From Kushneria aurantia DSM 21353 (GTDB lineage Bacteria > Pseudomonadota > Gammaproteobacteria > Pseudomonadales > Halomonadaceae), in the NCBI RefSeq assembly GCF_000382245.1, contig NZ_KB907892.1, positions 1 to 35,219 of the forward strand: DNA of 35,219 bases, given 5' to 3'. Numbering within the stretch: the stretch's first letter is position 1; each line of letters starts with the position of its first letter. Of the stretch, positions 1-9,207 are shown piece after piece. The notes under the pieces were generated by a model. That model was not told where the DNA came from, ran no database searches, and saw nothing but the letters and a program-made list of their open reading frames with translations. Position numbers and translations under genes: made by a program.

Positions 1-13
1 CCTCTTGCCCCGT

Positions 14-93
14 GACAGCGGATGCGCACTTTACCGCCCGTGGCGGCGCCATGCAACCCCGCTGTCATAAAAAAATCGTCGGGAACGATTTTT
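14..93. other. structured left-edge segment with two inverted repeats
   Basis: Two inverted repeats lie here. GACAGCGG at 14-21 pairs with CCGCTGTC at 59-66, enclosing a smaller CCGCC/GGCGG hairpin (34-38 with 42-46). Next to it, AAAAATCGT (71-79) pairs with ACGATTTTT (85-93). Read on the minus strand, the second hairpin is followed by TTTATG, so it could be the intrinsic terminator of the DUF457 gene ending at 154. The first may belong to a transcript ending at the left edge. No function is certain. Confidence 0.4.
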
Positions 94-153
94 GACGCCG
101 AAGGCGGCCCGAAGGGGGTTCGCAAGGGAGGGCGAACACAACAAATTGCCTCC

Positions 154-825
154 TCAGTGCCATAGCGCCCGCATATCGCCGATCATACGCTGCAGTGCGG
201 CCAGCGGGGGAAGCCATGGTCCGAGCGAAACGATCACGACGCTCATTAACAACGCAGTCACTGGCCTACCGTAGTCGTAGAACTTGAGGGCGGTGCCGAA
301 GGAGCGCTTGAGGCGCGTCCCTTCAAGGTCAATGCTGCAGATCTCGTCGAGCAGCAGGTGAATCAGTGCCCCCACCAGTATGGCAACACCAAGATACCAG
401 GAGTGCTCCGGAGTCTGAATAAAAAGCTGGTAGCTGACCACTGCCACCAGTGCCGCCGCCAGCAGCGAAGCCAGCAGCGAGTGCCAGATACCGCGATGCA
501 CCGAGAAGCGTTTGAAAAGGGCGCTGAGCGGGTAGCGTACAGCGAAGAAGGTCGCAATACCCGCGCCGCTCAGCGCTGCGATTGTCAGGTGCGGCTGCAG
601 CAAAGTGACCACCCCGATCAGCGCTACGACCGCCATGATGGTGAAAATGACCTTCACCGACCGCGACTGATCGGCATCAATATCGGGTATGACCCCACCC
701 AGTGTCGTCATTGCGGCCATCGGCAGCGCTGCCTCGAACGACCAGAGCCCGTAGCGCCAGCCGAAACCGCCAAGCAACGCCCCGCTCACTGCCGCAACAG
801 TAAAATGTGTTTTGAAGTTGGCCAT
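154..825 (-). CDS. metal-dependent hydrolase of the DUF457/YdjM family, inner membrane
   Basis: A 223-residue membrane protein. Visible family marks are an early His (residue 7), a PDID motif after the first hydrophobic stretch, HRGIWHS near the middle and HLLLDE further on. These His/Asp motifs are the putative metal-binding set of the YdjM/DUF457 family (LexA-regulated inner membrane hydrolases in E. coli). Four or more hydrophobic segments surround the motifs. The substrate is unknown for the family. The ATG at 825 has only a poor Shine-Dalgarno match, so the start is less sure than the family. It stands alone on the minus strand, with a probable terminator downstream at 71-93. Confidence 0.8.
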   Translation of the reverse strand: MANFKTHFTVAAVSGALLGGFGWRYGLWSFEAALPMAAMTTLGGVIPDIDADQSRSVKVIFTIMAVVALIGVVTLLQPHLTIAALSGAGIATFFAVRYPLSALFKRFSVHRGIWHSLLASLLAAALVAVVSYQLFIQTPEHSWYLGVAILVGALIHLLLDEICSIDLEGTRLKRSFGTALKFYDYGRPVTALLMSVVIVSLGPWLPPLAALQRMIGDMRALWH

Positions 826-911
826 AAAACCAGTACTGGATAAAAACCCATATTATGGCGCAACCCACTGTTTTGACATAGCGAAATTCACATTCAATCG
901 ACCAGAGAGAC

Positions 912-1451
912 TCAGTCGGGCCGCTCGTCGATAAACGCGTCCTTGAGCGCGACGTAGTTGCCTGCGGAGTAGGTGAAGAAGGCGTACTCCGCCTCCTTGA
1001 GCGGACGCAGCTGACGCGCCGGATTGCCACCGTAAACGTAGCCGCTTTCCAGATGCTTGCCGGGCGTCACAACAGCACCGGCAGCCACCAGCACTTCGCT
1101 TTCCAGCACCGCACCGTCGAGAACAATCGCGCCCATGCCGATCAGCACTCGGGAGTGGACGGTGCAGCCATGCAGAATGGCGCGGTGGCCCACGGTGACA
1201 TCATCGCCCACCGTCAGCGGAAACCCTTCCGGGCTGTAGTCGCTGGCATGGGTAATATGCAGTACACAGCCATCCTGGATGCTGGTGCGAGCACCGACGC
1301 GAATACGGTGCATATCACCGCGTATCACTGCTGTCGGCCATACCGAGGTATCGTCTCCAAGGGTGACATCACCCAATACCAGGGCAGTCTCGTCAATGAA
1401 CACTCGCTCACCCAGCTCGGGAGATATGCCGCGGAAGCTTCTGATCGCCAT
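912..1451 (-). CDS. gamma-class carbonic anhydrase-like protein (YrdA family)
   Basis: A 179-residue left-handed beta-helix protein made of hexapeptide repeats. It carries the histidines expected for the trimeric metal site: H65 in VLHITH, and H89 and H94 in GHRAILHG with the characteristic five-residue spacing. The family includes YrdA/CaiE-like proteins and true gamma carbonic anhydrases; CO2 hydration is plausible but not shown by sequence alone. The chosen ATG at 1451 has a good GGAGAG Shine-Dalgarno; an open frame extends 27 codons further upstream but has no family similarity. It is divergent from prlC, and the 127-bp gap between them should hold both promoters. Confidence 0.88.
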   Translation of the reverse strand: MAIRSFRGISPELGERVFIDETALVLGDVTLGDDTSVWPTAVIRGDMHRIRVGARTSIQDGCVLHITHASDYSPEGFPLTVGDDVTVGHRAILHGCTVHSRVLIGMGAIVLDGAVLESEVLVAAGAVVTPGKHLESGYVYGGNPARQLRPLKEAEYAFFTYSAGNYVALKDAFIDERPD

Positions 1452-1578
1452 GATGCGCTCTCCATAATTACCGATTAACCTGCCTGACTCTGAGGTGGCG
1501 GCCGTGCCGCGCAATTGAAACAGGCGCCGCACGCCCTCACCTCGTCAGTATATCGATCGTAACCTGCGAGGTCCCTGC

Positions 1579-3621
1579 ATGACCGGCAACCCCCTGCTTG
1601 ACGCCCATACGCTGCCTCCTTTCAACGAGATCACTCCGGAGACCATCGAACCGGCCATTGATGAGCTGATCGCGCGTAACCGTGATGCCATTCAGCGGTT
1701 GGTCGACGAGGGCCAGCACAGCTGGGAGGGGCTGGCAGCGCCGCTGGAAGCGCTCAACGACCAGCTGTCGCAGGCCTGGTCGCCGGTATCTCACCTCAAC
1801 TCGACGATGAACTCGCCGGCACTTCGCGAGGCTTATCAGGCCTGCCTGCCGAAACTTTCCGCCTACGCTACCTGGATTGGTCAGCACGAAGGCCTCTACA
1901 ACGCCTTTCGTCGACTGGCCGAAAGCGACGACTACCGTCATCTCGATCAGGCGCAGCGTCGCTCGGTGGACAATACCCTGCGCGATTTCCGCCTCGCCGG
2001 CGTTGACCTGCCAGCGGAGCAGAAGGCGCGCTTCGGTGACATTCAGGCGCGACTATCGACACTGACCAACACCTTCTCCAATAACGTGCTGGATGCCACT
2101 CAGGCGTGGCACCTTGATGTCGCAGGCGAGCGCCTGGCCGGCCTGCCGCAGAGCGCGCTGGACAGCCTGGCCGCCAACGCCGAGGCCAAGGGGATCGAGG
2201 GGTACCGGATCACGCTCGACTTCCCCAGCTTCTTCCCGATCATGAGCTATGCCGACGATCGCGAGCTGCGCCAGGAGGTCTACACCGCTTTCGTCACTCG
2301 TGCTTCGGAGCAGGGACCCAATGCCGGCGAGTACGACAATTCGGCGATCATGACCGAAATCGTTGCGCTGCGCGGCGAACTGGCCGAACTGGCCGGTTTC
2401 GACACCTATGCCGACTATTCGCTGGCGACCAAGATGGCCGAAAGCCCACTGCAGGTACGTGAGTTTCTGGAAGATCTTGCCCAACGCGCAACGCCCCAGG
2501 CCCGCGAGGAGTTCGAGACCCTGAGCGCCTTTGCCCGCGATGAGCTTAATATCGCTGAGCTACGGCCGTGGGATACCGGCTATGCCAGCGAGAAGCTGCG
2601 TCAGGCACGCTACGCCATCTCGCAGGAGGAGTTGCGGCCATATTTCCCGGCCCCGGGAGCGGTCGACGGCCTGTTTCGCGTTATCGGCCGGGTGTTCGGC
2701 GTCAGCTTCCGCGAGAACCGCGACGCACCGCGCTGGCATAATGACGTGCGCTACTTCGACGTGCTGGATGGCGACGAGACCATCGCCGGCTTCTATCTTG
2801 ATCTCTACGCCCGTGAGGGCAAGCGCGGCGGCGCCTGGATGGATGAATGCCGAGTGCGGCGACTGCGCGGCGAAGGCGACCTACAGCTGCCGGTTGCCTA
2901 CCTCACCTGCAACTTCACCCGCCCGGTGGGCAATCGCCCGGCGCTGCTGACCCACGACGAAGTGCTGACCCTGTTTCACGAATTTGGTCACGGCCTGCAC
3001 CACATGCTCACCCGCCAGCAGGTCGCCGATGTCTCCGGCATCAACGGCGTCGCCTGGGATGCGGTGGAACTACCCAGCCAGTTCATGGAGAACTTCTGCT
3101 GGGAGCGCGAAGGACTGGATCTGATCGCGTCCCACGTCGACAGCGGCGAGACGCTGCCCGACGAGCTGCTCGAGCGGCTGCAGGCGGCGCGCAACTTTCA
3201 GTCGGCGATGGGCATGACCCGCCAGCTGGAACTGTCACTCTTCGACCTGCGCCTGCACCATGAACAGCGAACGCCCTCGGCCGACGACATTCAGGCGCTG
3301 CTCGATGACGTTCGGGCCAGGGTTACCGTGACGCCGCGTGTCGAATTCAACCGCTTCCAGCACAGCTTCAGCCATATCTTTGCCGGCGGTTATGCCGCCG
3401 GCTACTACAGCTACAAGTGGGCCGAAGTGCTCTCTGCCGATGCCTGGTCGGCCTTCGAGGAGAGCGGCATCCTTGACCCGGACACCGGCCAGCGCTTTCG
3501 CAGCGGCATTCTCGAACAGGGCGGCGCCCGCGACGCCGCGGAGCTGTTCCGCGAGTTTCGCGGCCGCGAACCCAGTATCGAACCGCTGCTGCGCCACAGC
3601 GGTATCGGTCGAGCCGCCTGA
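1579..3621 (+). CDS. prlC: oligopeptidase A (M3 family zinc metallopeptidase)
   Basis: A 680-residue cytoplasmic peptidase, the usual length for E. coli OpdA/PrlC. The catalytic zinc motif HEFGH is at residues 467-471, and the third zinc ligand is Glu497 in the ELPSQ motif typical of the thimet/oligopeptidase M3 family. The N-terminal NPLLD start is also characteristic. It degrades short peptides, including cleaved signal peptides. yheV follows 56 bp downstream on the same strand, an arrangement I recall from other gammaproteobacteria, so the two are probably cotranscribed. Confidence 0.97.
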   Translation: MTGNPLLDAHTLPPFNEITPETIEPAIDELIARNRDAIQRLVDEGQHSWEGLAAPLEALNDQLSQAWSPVSHLNSTMNSPALREAYQACLPKLSAYATWIGQHEGLYNAFRRLAESDDYRHLDQAQRRSVDNTLRDFRLAGVDLPAEQKARFGDIQARLSTLTNTFSNNVLDATQAWHLDVAGERLAGLPQSALDSLAANAEAKGIEGYRITLDFPSFFPIMSYADDRELRQEVYTAFVTRASEQGPNAGEYDNSAIMTEIVALRGELAELAGFDTYADYSLATKMAESPLQVREFLEDLAQRATPQAREEFETLSAFARDELNIAELRPWDTGYASEKLRQARYAISQEELRPYFPAPGAVDGLFRVIGRVFGVSFRENRDAPRWHNDVRYFDVLDGDETIAGFYLDLYAREGKRGGAWMDECRVRRLRGEGDLQLPVAYLTCNFTRPVGNRPALLTHDEVLTLFHEFGHGLHHMLTRQQVADVSGINGVAWDAVELPSQFMENFCWEREGLDLIASHVDSGETLPDELLERLQAARNFQSAMGMTRQLELSLFDLRLHHEQRTPSADDIQALLDDVRARVTVTPRVEFNRFQHSFSHIFAGGYAAGYYSYKWAEVLSADAWSAFEESGILDPDTGQRFRSGILEQGGARDAAELFREFRGREPSIEPLLRHSGIGRAA

Positions 3622-3677
3622 ATCTTTCAGTATCGATGACCGGCGTCCCGACAGGCGGCCGTCGGTCGGGAGGAGTC

Positions 3678-3932
3678 ATGAACCGCCCCGCACCCAAGCG
3701 CTTTATCGCCGGCGCGATCTGTCCGCGCTGCTCGGCAATGGACCGTATTCGCAGCTGGGAGAGCAACGGCGTGCGCTATCGCGAATGTGTCAGCTGCGAT
3801 TTTTTCGAGCAGCTACCGCTGGAGGACAACGACCTGCCACAGGAGCTGGATACCCGCGTGGAGCGCCATGAAGAGAAGCCGGCTGCTGACGACTTCCAGC
3901 CGGTGCGTATTCTTGATCCCGGCAAGCGTTAG
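3678..3932 (+). CDS. yheV: YheV-type small zinc-ribbon protein
   Basis: An 84-residue protein with two CxxC pairs, CPRC near residue 17 and CVSC near residue 38, forming a putative zinc ribbon. The segment around FIAGAICPRC and the C-terminal PVRIL segment fit the YheV family. The start at 3678 has a strong GGGAGGA ribosome binding site; the open frame begins earlier, at 3636, without one. The function is unknown. It follows prlC and is probably translated from the same message. Confidence 0.85.
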   Translation: MNRPAPKRFIAGAICPRCSAMDRIRSWESNGVRYRECVSCDFFEQLPLEDNDLPQELDTRVERHEEKPAADDFQPVRILDPGKR

Positions 3933-4007
3933 CGTCATGGTCACCGGATGAAAGACTCGCACTCGTTTCTGCGGCGTTACAGCAGTGGCCCGGGAGACTG
4001 ATGATAA

Positions 4008-4036
4008 AGCCCGACGAGGCGCTGCCTCGTCGGGCT
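4008..4036. terminator. bidirectional terminator between yheV and sodC
   Basis: A perfect 12-bp inverted repeat (4008-4019 with 4025-4036) with a 5-nt loop sits between the convergent genes yheV and sodC. On the minus strand the stem is followed by TTTATCAT, a reasonable U-tract for ending sodC. On the plus strand the T-run is weak (CTCTTCT). Confidence 0.85.
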
Positions 4037-4067
4037 CTCTTCTGGCTGCAATGCGCCGGCTTTAGAA

Positions 4068-4598
4068 TTAATTCGGGTCGATCACGCCACAGGCGAAGCG
4101 CGCACCGCCGCCGCCCAGATTAGGCGTATCGCTGTAGGTATCGCCGCCCTCGTGCAGAATCACCGCATGCCCGCTCAGGTCTCTCTCCCTCAGCCGCGGT
4201 GCCAGCACCGGCGTAGTGATGTTGCCCTCGCCGTCGGCGGTCAGCACCGGCATATCGCCCAGGTGGCCGTCATCGCTGTAGGGGCCAGCGTGGCGGCCGG
4301 TATTATCAGGGTCGAAATGCCCTCCGGCAGCGCCGGCAGGCGTCGTTTCACCGTCAGTCCTTGAAGCCTGGCAGGTGGCGTTTTCGTGAAGATGAAAGCC
4401 ATGCATGCTGTTGGCCGGCACCCCGGAAATATCCGGGGTGATCAGCACACCATAGGGGGTATCCTCGAAACTCACCGTGCCGATCGATTCACCCGGGCCT
4501 TCGGGAGTGGCCTTTTGCAGCTCCACCGTGGTGTCCGCGATTGCCAGCGGAGCAACGCTCAGCAGCGCGGCGGCCATCATCGTTTTACGTAACGTCAT
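4068..4598 (-). CDS. sodC: periplasmic Cu/Zn superoxide dismutase
   Basis: A 176-residue precursor with a signal peptide, probably cleaved after Ala21. All metal ligands are visible: copper His69, His71, His94 and His149; zinc His94, His103, His112 and Asp115. Cys76 and Cys170 match the conserved disulfide. It converts superoxide to peroxide and oxygen in the periplasm. The open frame extends to 5150, but that upstream part is antisense-frame noise inside metF. The ATG at 4598 begins the signal peptide and is preceded by AAGGGAT. A terminator lies just downstream at 4008-4036. Confidence 0.96.
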   Translation of the reverse strand: MTLRKTMMAAALLSVAPLAIADTTVELQKATPEGPGESIGTVSFEDTPYGVLITPDISGVPANSMHGFHLHENATCQASRTDGETTPAGAAGGHFDPDNTGRHAGPYSDDGHLGDMPVLTADGEGNITTPVLAPRLRERDLSGHAVILHEGGDTYSDTPNLGGGGARFACGVIDPN

Positions 4599-4671
4599 GG
4601 GTATCCCTTCCTGTGCGACGTTTATGGGATCGTACAGGTTGAGATTAGCAATGGCCGCTATGCGCTGCCAT

Positions 4672-5526
4672 TCAGTTTGCTGACAGCGACGACAGGCTGT
4701 CGATGATCTCCAGCGACGGCTCGGCCTGATTGAGGGTGTAGAAGTGCAAGCCGGGCGCGCCACCGGCCAGCAGACGATCGCAGAGATCGGTGACCACCTC
4801 GTGGCCGAAAGCACGGATACTATCGCTGTCGTCGCCGAAGGATTCCAGCTGGCGCCGCATCCAGCGCGGAATCTCGGCACCGCACATCTCGGAGAAACGC
4901 GCCAGCTTGGCGTAGTGGGTGATCGGCATGATGCCGGGCACGATCGGTACCTCCACGCCGCGCGCGCGTACCCGCTCGACAAAATGAAAGTAGGCGTCGG
5001 CGTTGAAGAAATACTGGGTGATGGCCATGTCGGCGCCGGCGCGCACCTTGTCAACGAAATGATCGATATCGCGCTCGAAGCTGGGCGCCTGGGGGTGGCA
5101 CTCGGGATAGGCCGCCACCGTAATGGCGAAATCATCGCCACTCTCTTCACGAATAAAACTCACCAGATCGCGGGCGTAGCGCAGCTCGCCGACCCCCATC
5201 GAGCCCGACGGCATATCGCCGCGCAGCGCCACGATACGCTCGACGCCACTGTCACGATAGCGCGCCAGCATGGCACGAATATCGTCGCAGTCGCTGGCGA
5301 TACAGGAGAGATGCGGCGCCGTGGCGATACGGGTGCGTGCGGCGATATCGCGAACCGCGCCCAGGGTGTGCTCACGGGTCGTGCCACCAGCGCCGAAGGT
5401 CACCGAAAAGAAGTGAGGGTGGCGCTCGGCGAGCCGCTGATAAACCGAGGGCAGTCGCTCGCGGCCGGCTTCGGTGCGCGGCGGAAAGAATTCGAAACTG
5501 AGTTCCGGCGAAGACACGACGCTCAT
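4672..5526 (-). CDS. metF: 5,10-methylenetetrahydrofolate reductase
   Basis: A 284-residue FAD-dependent reductase that makes 5-methyl-THF for methionine synthesis. The FEFFPP motif (residues 11-16, with catalytic Glu12), RGDMP with Asp104, and the length all fit bacterial MetF (E. coli 296). The ATG at 5526 has an AAGGAG site about 11 nt upstream. It is separated from sodC by 73 bp on the same strand. In many pseudomonads metF sits behind ahcY under an SAH riboswitch; here it is about 18 kb away from ahcY and has no visible riboswitch of its own. Confidence 0.97.
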   Translation of the reverse strand: MSVVSSPELSFEFFPPRTEAGRERLPSVYQRLAERHPHFFSVTFGAGGTTREHTLGAVRDIAARTRIATAPHLSCIASDCDDIRAMLARYRDSGVERIVALRGDMPSGSMGVGELRYARDLVSFIREESGDDFAITVAAYPECHPQAPSFERDIDHFVDKVRAGADMAITQYFFNADAYFHFVERVRARGVEVPIVPGIMPITHYAKLARFSEMCGAEIPRWMRRQLESFGDDSDSIRAFGHEVVTDLCDRLLAGGAPGLHFYTLNQAEPSLEIIDSLSSLSAN

Positions 5527-5689
5527 GGCCCCGAAAACTCCTTAGTAGTGAGGAAGCAGACAAAAGAGGTCTGTATTGTGCCCAGCGCCCGGCACACGAC
5601 CAAATGAAACTTTCCCGCGGCCGACACAAGAAAAATTCATGGCGCCGTACAGGAAGATGAATAAAAAACAGGAAAAAAGCGCAGAGAAG

Positions 5690-5785
5690 TGGCGGAAAGG
5701 CGTGGGAGTCGAACCCACCAGAGACTGCTGGCAGCCTCTCTCGGGTTTGAAGCCCGAGCGCCCCACCGGGGAACGTCGCCCTTCC
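5690..5785 (-). tRNA. selC: tRNA-Sec (anticodon UCA)
   Basis: A 96-nt selenocysteine tRNA including an encoded CCA end. It has the signature long 8-bp acceptor stem (GGAAGGGC pairing with GCCTTTCC, one G-U), a long variable arm and a CTTCAAA anticodon loop with TCA at 5748-5750. It closely resembles E. coli selC. SerRS charges it with serine, SelA converts Ser to Sec, and SelB delivers it at UGA. It lies 39 bp after selB on the same strand and may be read through from selAB. The following sequence on the minus strand is rich in T runs, suitable for termination. Confidence 0.97.
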
Positions 5786-5824
5786 ATTGCTCACGAATGG
5801 TCAATGCACGATATGATAGCGCAG

Positions 5825-7753
5825 TTAGTCCCACATGTCGGCCCGGCGGATCACATGATCATCGCGCACCCGGCGGGTAAAGCCAATGCGATCGAAAAAC
5901 TCGAGAATCGACAGCGCCAGCTTGCGCCCGGTACCCAGACGGTCGCGAAAGCTCGCCACCCTTGCGGCGCCCTCGGCCTTTTCCAGTTCGCCGACAAGGC
6001 GTGCCATGTCGTACACCACCGGGGCGAGAAAGAAGTGATCGCGGCGCACGTGATAGACCCGCCCCAACCGCGCTGCAGCGGTCAGCACAGCGCGTACTCG
6101 TCTCTCGTCGATGGACTCGCGAGTGGCGATATCGCGCACTCGCGGCGGCTCGAAGGGGCTGGCCGTCAGCAGCGGCTCGATGCGCTGCCACAGCGCTTCA
6201 TCGTCGGCGGAGAGCCGTGCCTGGTGGCCGGGCAGCGCCACAAAAGGGCCCTGCTGCTGTAGCCGACCCGCCTCGATCAACGGCGTGAGCAGCTGGCGAA
6301 ACAGCGTACCGGGCAGGCCGGGCAGAGTCTGGCGCCGCAGGCGCTCGCGCTCGGTGCCCGCCGTCGCCGGCTCACGCTCGTGATTGTCGGCCACCACCCC
6401 GATAATACGCTGTTCCAGGCGCGCCAGAGCCTGCGGCGAGAAGGCGCGCCGCTCCTCACCGGCGCTGATGACACGCGCCCCCAGCGCTTCGAAGCGGCGC
6501 GTCAGCTCACTCGGCGTGCGGTTGAAATTGCTCGCCAGCAGATACACATCGGCACCGTCGTCGCGCTGCGCCAGCGCCACGGCAAGCGGCTCGTCCAGCG
6601 TCATGGCGTTACGATCCCGCACTGCCTTGCGACAGCTTTCGAGCCACTCGAGCCGCGCTGCAGATCGCTTGCCACGCCGCGGCGGCGCGATGTCCAGTAC
6701 CACCCCGCCACCGAGGGTATGACGCGCGCCGTGGTCACGCACGATGAGGCGGTCACCGCAGCAGGCGTGCAGCGGCCGGTCGAGCACCAGTTGCGCCAGC
6801 ATGCGACCACCCGGCGCCAGCTGCTGGCCCTCCAGCAGCGCAATATGGCCGGTCACATGGGAGGCCCCCAGATGCACATGCACACCGCTCCAGTGGGCAA
6901 GTGGCGGCGCTTCGGCCAGCAGTTCGAAGGCGATATCGACGCGCTGTAGCGGTGTCGCCGGCAGCGCTTCATCGAACACCCAGTCACCGCGACCGAGCGT
7001 GCTGCGATCGACGCCCGGCCCCGCCAGATTGAGCGCCAGCCGGTCACCCCGGCACGCCCTGTCAGCCTCGCGGTTCTGCCGCCGCAGGCCGCGCACTCGC
7101 GCACGCTGTAATCCGGGATAGAGTCGCACGCTGGCGCCGACCGCAATCTCCCCGGCCACCACCGTACCGGTAATCACCAGCCCGGCACCGCTACGGGTAA
7201 AGGCGCGATCCACTGCAAGGCGGAAGTAGCCCGTCGCCGCCGGTGCTTCGCTACTGCGCGCGCGCTGCCACAGCGTCTCACGAAGCGCCGCTACCCCGTC
7301 ACCGGTGTGACTCGACAGCTCGAAAATATCCGCCCCCGCCAGCGGTGTGCCGGCCAGCAGCGCCTCGATCTCGCCGCGCACGCGCTCGATCTGCGCCCGC
7401 TCGGCGAGATCGCACTTGGTCAGCGCCACCACGCCGCGCCCTATGCCCAGCAGGTGCAGAATCTGCATGTGCTCACGGGTCTGGGGCATCACGCCGTCGT
7501 CGGCCGCCACCACCAGCAGCATGGTATCGATGCCGGCGACACCCGAGAGCATGTTGTGAATGAAGCGCTCGTGGCCCGGCACATCGATGAAGCCGAGTTC
7601 GAAATCGCTGATCCCTTCGGGATAGGCGTAACCCGCTTCAATGGTCAGGCCGCGCTCGCGCTCTTCACGCAGCCGATCGGTACCGATGCCGGTCAGCGCA
7701 TGAATCAACGCCGTCTTGCCATGATCGACGTGTCCCGCCGTACCGATGATCAT
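5825..7753 (-). CDS. selB: selenocysteine-specific elongation factor SelB
   Basis: A 642-residue GTPase. G1 is GHVDHGKT (7-14), G3 is DVPGH (57-61) and G4 is TKCD (112-115), the SelB variant of NKxD. Domains II and III follow, then winged-helix repeats in the C-terminal third that bind the SECIS hairpin. The length is close to E. coli SelB (614). It carries Sec-tRNA to UGA codons. Its ATG overlaps the selA stop by 4 nt (ATGA), so the two are translationally coupled. Its client fdnG lies 6.6 kb upstream on the same strand. Confidence 0.97.
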   Translation of the reverse strand: MIIGTAGHVDHGKTALIHALTGIGTDRLREERERGLTIEAGYAYPEGISDFELGFIDVPGHERFIHNMLSGVAGIDTMLLVVAADDGVMPQTREHMQILHLLGIGRGVVALTKCDLAERAQIERVRGEIEALLAGTPLAGADIFELSSHTGDGVAALRETLWQRARSSEAPAATGYFRLAVDRAFTRSGAGLVITGTVVAGEIAVGASVRLYPGLQRARVRGLRRQNREADRACRGDRLALNLAGPGVDRSTLGRGDWVFDEALPATPLQRVDIAFELLAEAPPLAHWSGVHVHLGASHVTGHIALLEGQQLAPGGRMLAQLVLDRPLHACCGDRLIVRDHGARHTLGGGVVLDIAPPRRGKRSAARLEWLESCRKAVRDRNAMTLDEPLAVALAQRDDGADVYLLASNFNRTPSELTRRFEALGARVISAGEERRAFSPQALARLEQRIIGVVADNHEREPATAGTERERLRRQTLPGLPGTLFRQLLTPLIEAGRLQQQGPFVALPGHQARLSADDEALWQRIEPLLTASPFEPPRVRDIATRESIDERRVRAVLTAAARLGRVYHVRRDHFFLAPVVYDMARLVGELEKAEGAARVASFRDRLGTGRKLALSILEFFDRIGFTRRVRDDHVIRRADMWD

Positions 7754-9165
7754 GGCGTCGCCTGCGCCAGCTGCAGAGCACCCAGCTGCTGGATGAAGGC
7801 GGTCTCATCGGCCGCTCCCACCAGACAGCGCAGGTCGAGCCACAGCGCACCGTCGTGCAGCCGCCCGACGACAGGGCGCGGCAGCTGTCGCAGAGCCTGC
7901 TCCAGCTCGCGCAGGCGGCGCTCACGCCGGCGGCGCTCACCTGTCGGCGTGACCACCAGCGCCTGCCCCGGCAGCCGGTCGACCGGCAGCGCACCGCTGC
8001 CCAGCTGACTACGACATGGCCGCTGCGACAGCTCGAAGTCAGCCGGCAGCGCACCGGCCAGCGCCGGCGCCAACCGCTCGGCGCAGGCGGCAATTTCCGC
8101 TTCGCTGCGGGTCAAAAGACGCAGAGTGGGAATATCGGCGGCGATATCGTCGCTGTCACGGTAGAGCAGCAGCGTCGCCTCCAAAGCGCTCAATATCAGC
8201 TTGTCGACGCGCAGAGCCCGCTTGAGGGGGTGGCGTTTGATGCGCTCGATCTGCTCACGGCTGCCGACGATCAGCCCGCACTGCGGACCACCCAGCAGCT
8301 TGTCGCCGCTGAAGGTGACCACGTCGGCGCCGGCCTCGATGCTCTCATACGGCTGCGCCTCGTCGGGCAGCCCCAGTGCAGCCATGTCGGTCAGTGCACC
8401 ACTGCCCAGGTCGACCATGAAGGGCACGCCGTGATGATGCGCGATACGTGCCAGTTCGCGCTCCTCCACCGTCGAGGTAAACCCCTCGACGGCATAGTTG
8501 GAGGTGTGCGCCTTGACGATCAAACCGGTAGCCTCACCGAGCGCTGACTCGAAATCCCATGCGTGAGTACGGTTGGTGGTGCCCACCTCGCGCAGGATGC
8601 AGCCCGAGGCGTGCATGATATCGGGCATACGAAAGGCGCCACCGATCTCGATCAGCTCGCCGCGCGAAATGATCGCCTCGCGCCCGGCGCCCATCGCCGA
8701 CAGTGCCAGCACTACGGCGGCGGCGTTGTTGTTGACCACGGTAGCGGCCTCGGCGCCGGTCAGCTCGCACAGCAGCGCCTCGACCATATGGTCGCGATCG
8801 CCCCGCCGACCGCTTTCAATATCATACTCCAGCGCCAGTGGCTCGCAGGCGGCACGCGTCAGCGCCATGACCGCCGACTCGGCCAGCGTCGAACGCCCCA
8901 GGTTGGTATGAATCACGGTGCCGGTCAGATTGAAGACAGAAGGCGCACGAGAGCGCGACAGCCACTCGATATGGACCACACCGGCATAGGCGAGGCTGTC
9001 AAGGTCGGGAACTGCGCTTGTCTCGTCGACCAGTCGCTGTCGCTCGGCGGTCAGCAGCTCACGCAGGGCACGACGCTTGAGACGATGGCCGGCACCGTGC
9101 TGAACCACTGCGGGATGCGACAGCAGGGTATCCACCGCAGGCAGCGCGCGTCGCTTGTCAGACAT
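7750..9165 (-). CDS. selA: L-seryl-tRNA(Sec) selenium transferase
   Basis: A 471-residue PLP enzyme (E. coli SelA 463) that converts Ser-tRNA(Sec) to Sec-tRNA(Sec) using selenophosphate. The PLP lysine is Lys289 in SGDKLLGGPQ, and the N-terminal tRNA-binding region (PAVDTLL) is present. The start at 9165 has a GAGGAG site 5 nt upstream; 19 more codons are open but unsupported. A hairpin terminator (9208-9231) lies between fdhE and this gene, so selAB may have its own promoter or depend on read-through. selD, which supplies selenophosphate, is not in the window. Confidence 0.97.
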   Translation of the reverse strand: MSDKRRALPAVDTLLSHPAVVQHGAGHRLKRRALRELLTAERQRLVDETSAVPDLDSLAYAGVVHIEWLSRSRAPSVFNLTGTVIHTNLGRSTLAESAVMALTRAACEPLALEYDIESGRRGDRDHMVEALLCELTGAEAATVVNNNAAAVVLALSAMGAGREAIISRGELIEIGGAFRMPDIMHASGCILREVGTTNRTHAWDFESALGEATGLIVKAHTSNYAVEGFTSTVEERELARIAHHHGVPFMVDLGSGALTDMAALGLPDEAQPYESIEAGADVVTFSGDKLLGGPQCGLIVGSREQIERIKRHPLKRALRVDKLILSALEATLLLYRDSDDIAADIPTLRLLTRSEAEIAACAERLAPALAGALPADFELSQRPCRSQLGSGALPVDRLPGQALVVTPTGERRRRERRLRELEQALRQLPRPVVGRLHDGALWLDLRCLVGAADETAFIQQLGALQLAQATP

Positions 9166-9207
9166 GAAGCTCCTCGAATCATCGCATCGATCACGACGGG
9201 TCGACAT

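Noticed and set aside
358-843. A 161-codon plus-strand open frame
   Set aside because: It is antisense to the DUF457 gene, rich in Arg, Gln and His, and has no ribosome site or domain pattern.
4068-5150. A 360-codon open frame on the minus strand that looks like a long N-terminal extension of SodC
   Set aside because: The part before 4598 lies in a different frame over metF and has low-complexity Arg/Ser/Pro content typical of an antisense-frame shadow. SodC has a proper signal peptide starting at 4598.
5527-5689. A genomic island inserted next to selC, a classic integration site
   Set aside because: The flank holds only the metF upstream region; no integrase or repeat of the tRNA 3' end is visible.
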